From contig NC_031776.1 in assembly GCF_001522545.3 (NCBI RefSeq), positions 31,131,709 to 31,195,708 of the forward strand: 64,000 nt of DNA. Reading direction: 5' to 3'. Positions 61,601-64,000 of the stretch are shown here, piece after piece. The translations under genes were made by a program, and so were the position numbers. The first letter of the stretch is position 1. Each line of letters starts with the position of its first letter. The notes beneath the pieces are model-generated. The model saw only the letters and a program-made list of their open reading frames with translations, was not told the origin of the DNA and did not search any database. Source of the stretch: Parus major (taxonomy: Eukaryota; Chordata; Aves; Passeriformes; Paridae).

Positions 61601-63439
61601 CTGCCTGCTGCACTCCCAGGTGAAAGCAGGGATTCCCTGCAGGTGAGGCTGGGGAAGCAGCGCTTCCCAGAGGAGAGTGCTCACCTGTCAGGGGTTGGAG
61701 GGATGGAGCTGTCCTGTGGGCTGTGCAGGGGGAGGGAGGGGCACTGAAAGGAATGACAGCTCCAGCTCCAGTACTGAGTGTGTCTCAGAAAAGGTTATTT
61801 TAAAGGCTATTTAGCTAAAGCCAGATCAGTACTTTGGAAATACCCAGCAGTGATTTTTGGAAGGTAAAACTGCTTAAATTTTGGGATGAACCTGACAAGT
61901 TTGCGCAGATCTTTAATCTCCCTGTTTTTCTTTTCTTACAGCAAGCAAGGATTTGGCACAGACATCCTATTTCATGGCTACCAACAGGTTGTTATCCTGA
62001 ACCTCTTTGTTGCACTGTTGTAGCACACTATAGCTTCCTTTACTGCAGGGCCCCCTGATGTGTCTTACCCTTGTTGCAGTGGGGGACTGGGCCACCTCCA
62101 GTGGTGGTACCTCCCCACCTGCAGTGCGGTGTATTGGACAAGGGCCTGACGGCACAAAGGGCTTAAATGCACAATGAGAAGTGTAGTGGTGCTTTCTGAT
62201 GACTTTTTCTCGATTGTGAGTGCATAAGTCTAAAATTGGTAGCCTGAATAGCAGCTAAAGATTACAGAGATAAACTTAACCTAGAAATCCGAGCATCTTG
62301 GTAAGTACAAAACTATTTTTAGTTTACACTTGTAGTTAATGGCAGTTTTCTCTTAACTTTAAGTATATTAATCCAGTCTTAACTTATAAAATTCTAGTGG
62401 GCCTAAGGTATTTTCAACTAGATGATTTTTCTTTTTAGATAGACTAGTACTAGCCCAATGTTATTTCTTTCAGAAACAGCTCTTTAATCTTAATATATAG
62501 TTTTAAAACTTAAGTACTTAGATAAATTTATAGTCCTAGGATTTCAAGTGGGTGTTTTGTAGACATAGCCTGTCATAGAAAGAATTAGAGAGCAGACTTT
62601 AGTCTTAATTTCTTGATTACTTCAATTTTCCTCTTGCAAAACTACTTTAATCTTTATTTAAGAGGATTACATTATGTATAGATACCATTTTTAAACGGTA
62701 TCCACTGGTTATTAGAACTGTTCTAAATAAACAAATTCTGGTGGTACCTTGATGGACAAGATTCTGTACTTAAGCAGCTGTTAAGAGAAGTTATGCTAAA
62801 GCAGTGAAAGTGAACCAATGTATTTGTGGTGCTGGAAGCTGAAGACAAGGTCACAAATGCAGGCCTGGTGAAAGCAAAGCCCACAAATAACTCACCTGGC
62901 TACTGTGGAACTGCTGGGGGCCTTCTGATTGTCTCATTCAGAGACTGCACCATCAGCTCTATGCATTGTACTGCAGAATTTTAATTCACCATATTATACT
63001 GCCTTTTAAGTACTTAAGTACAATAGATTAATTGGTAAATTTATTTACTGTTCATCAGGCTTTTAATAGCAAAACCAAACTTTTCTACCAGATAAATGTC
63101 CTGCCCTTTGTTTTCTTCGGGCAGTAAGATATCTTAGGAACTTACTCAACAAAATGTTTAACTGCTGTTGATTGATAAGCTAGCTCATTCTGTATGTTAA
63201 TGGTTGATTTGTTTGGGTTTTCTGTTTTACATGTTTGATTTCCTTTGGTTCCTCGTTACGAAATTTGTGCAACAGCCTTCATCTTACCACATTCTGTCTT
63301 CAGTACAAGCCTACAGTGATAGCATGTGTGTGCATTCACTTGGCCTGCAAGTGGTCCAACTGGGAGATTCCAGTATCAACTGATGGAAAACACTGGTGGG
63401 AATATGTAGATCCCTCAGTTACTCTAGAACTACTAGATG
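46419..63439 (+). CDS. CCNT2: CCNT2 (cyclin T2), 5' part: coding exons 1-7
   Basis: Cyclin T2 pairs with CDK9 as P-TEFb, which phosphorylates RNA polymerase II and pause factors to release paused transcription; it acts in the nucleus and is held inactive by 7SK RNA and HEXIM. Seven exons join in frame to 248 codons plus one base. An Ala/Gly/Ser-rich leader precedes [20 protein letters not shown]. The first cyclin box includes [19 protein letters not shown]; the second includes [17 protein letters not shown] and [20 protein letters not shown], ending [20 protein letters not shown]. The end of the second box, the His-rich region and the C-terminal tail are off the right edge. An in-frame ATG at 46377 would add 14 residues; I prefer 46419 because human begins MA close to the same block. 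T2 rather than T1 is chosen by sequence and synteny. Confidence 0.95.
46619..47368 (+). other. CCNT2: CCNT2 intron 1
   Basis: 750 bp; the first 260 bp are CpG-rich, then composition drops. An 18-nt sequence, GTGTTAATATCAGTTAAG, is tandemly repeated at 47190 and 47211. Confidence 0.88.
47369..47450 (+). CDS. CCNT2: CCNT2 coding exon 2
   Basis: 82 nt completing a valine and encoding [20 protein letters not shown] and FTKFNRN. Acceptor atctttcag, donor AAT|gtaagt. This is an early part of the first cyclin box. Confidence 0.96.
47451..53907 (+). other. CCNT2: CCNT2 intron 2
   Basis: 6.5 kb of AT-rich sequence with a T-run near 48086-48101 and a short TG run near 52160. No CR1, LTR or embedded gene was recognised, and the ORFs are short. 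Confidence 0.85.
53908..54036 (+). CDS. CCNT2: CCNT2 coding exon 3
   Basis: 43 codons, [20 protein letters not shown] then [17 protein letters not shown] and LDTKSD. Acceptor cttctccag, donor GAT|gtaggt, phase 0. It contains the KVEE CDK-contact segment of the cyclin box. Confidence 0.97.
54037..54536 (+). other. CCNT2: CCNT2 intron 3
   Basis: 500 bp with no feature beyond the splice signals. Confidence 0.9.
54537..54597 (+). CDS. CCNT2: CCNT2 coding exon 4
   Basis: 20 codons plus one base, [20 protein letters not shown]. Acceptor gtttcag, donor TTAG|gtatgt. Confidence 0.97.
54598..55703 (+). other. CCNT2: CCNT2 intron 4
   Basis: 1.1 kb of AT-rich sequence; nothing recognised. Confidence 0.9.
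55704..55766 (+). CDS. CCNT2: CCNT2 coding exon 5
   Basis: 63 nt encoding [20 protein letters not shown], which leads into the second cyclin box. Acceptor ctcctcag, donor AGAG|gtcagt. Confidence 0.96.
55767..61941 (+). other. CCNT2: CCNT2 intron 5
   Basis: 6.2 kb. From about 57.5 to 60.0 kb the sequence is less AT-rich and carries several medium-length open frames on both strands that I cannot identify. A T-run lies near 60666-60680, and a G-rich block at about 61480-61750 precedes the acceptor. No CR1 signature was found. Confidence 0.85.
61942..61987 (+). CDS. CCNT2: CCNT2 coding exon 6
   Basis: 46 nt completing an alanine and encoding [14 protein letters not shown]. Acceptor tttcttacag, donor ACAG|gttgtt, which is weak at +3 to +6. 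Read-through would add Arg-Leu-Leu-Ser and stop at 61998. Confidence 0.94.
61988..63275 (+). other. CCNT2: CCNT2 intron 6
   Basis: 1.3 kb of AT-rich intron; nothing recognised apart from its weak donor and weak acceptor. Confidence 0.88.
63276..63439 (+). CDS. CCNT2: CCNT2 coding exon 7
   Basis: 54 codons plus split ends, [20 protein letters not shown] then [17 protein letters not shown] and [17 protein letters not shown]. Acceptor gtgcaacag, donor GATG|gtaagt. The acceptor has a poor pyrimidine tract. Confidence 0.96.
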
Positions 63440-64000
63440 GTAAGTCACGCTCCTTTCTCATTTTGAGATTCAAGGATTTATTCATGTAAGAATGGAGCAC
63501 AGTATGTAGTGAGAGCTTTCAGCTGAAATTAAGTCTCACTGAGTGTGTGCTGTATCTTCAGTGAAAGAAAGAGATAGGAGCAGGGAGAACTTCAGAAGAC
63601 AAACTTGGTTTGGCTGTTGGCTGGGGTGTCCATATATCTTTTGCCAGCCCAGGACAGAATCCTGATTTTAAATGCTTTTCAGAACCAAGACAGAGATGGA
63701 AATGTGTCAGTGCAAATTCATGCAGTCCTGATTGTTTCAGGTACCTCAGTGTTGTTTCAGTGACAGTGTTGATAAGGCTGTACATTAAATTGCCATGCTT
63801 TTGAAGGCAGTTCTCTATTAACAATTTGGTGTAGCTTGTGGGATCTCAGACTCTTGGTAAGAGGAAAGCATATGCCTAGAACACTCTACACCTAGAATTT
63901 TACTGTCTTTTAAGATAGTATTTTCTACAGTGGTGTCTGAATTTAAGGGCCAGATGTGCTGCTGTAGTGGAGGTGGGGGCTCCTGGGGCTTTCAGATCTG
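63440..64000 (+). other. CCNT2: CCNT2 intron 7 (partial)
   Basis: 561 bp after the exon 7 donor, continuing off the window. Nothing recognised. Confidence 0.85.

Overview
The window looks like avian nuclear DNA, most likely from a songbird. It is AT-rich with two GC-rich CpG islands, it carries several decayed CR1 LINE fragments of the bird type, its introns are short, and its gene order matches the vertebrate TMEM163 - ACMSD - CCNT2 block (human 2q21.3). No bacterial, viral, CRISPR or plasmid feature is present. The sequence contains a 100-N gap and one isolated N, so it is an assembly scaffold.

Layout: (1) 152-5355, minus strand, the first two coding exons of TMEM163, a zinc transporter of the CDF family; the rest of the gene lies off the left edge. 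Its CpG-island promoter (about 4480-5850) also holds a well-formed start codon and splice donor on the opposite strand, which suggests a divergent transcript. (2) 5990-22373, intergenic, with two CR1 fragments, a 104-nt pure pyrimidine tract and a near-perfect Maf recognition element. (3) 22374-43635, plus strand, ACMSD: all ten coding exons were reconstructed. They give 336 codons, the same length as the human enzyme, and every metal-binding and catalytic residue I know of is at its expected position. (4) 43636-46230, short intergenic spacer that ends in a CR1 fragment against the next promoter. (5) 46230-64000, plus strand, CpG-island promoter and first seven coding exons of CCNT2 (cyclin T2), covering most of the two cyclin boxes; the gene runs off the right edge.

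The three genes do not form a pathway. TMEM163 moves zinc across vesicle or plasma membranes. ACMSD diverts tryptophan catabolism away from NAD/quinolinate synthesis and is itself zinc dependent. CCNT2 is the cyclin partner of CDK9 in P-TEFb. Their adjacency is conserved synteny. ACMSD lacks a CpG island and has an HNF1-like site in intron 1, as expected for a liver/kidney gene, while CCNT2 has a housekeeping promoter with a CACGTG E-box and a TCTCGCGAGA element.

I found no clear undescribed system. The leads most worth checking are the candidate divergent exon at 5676-5809, a 53-codon in-frame upstream extension of ACMSD with a signal-peptide-like start, two intronic or intergenic ORFs longer than expected (18.5 kb and 41 kb, both minus strand), and the intron 1 HNF1 site. 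Splice sites were assigned by hand from GT/AG signals, reading frame and recalled human orthologues. Untranslated exon ends and transcription starts cannot be fixed from sequence alone.
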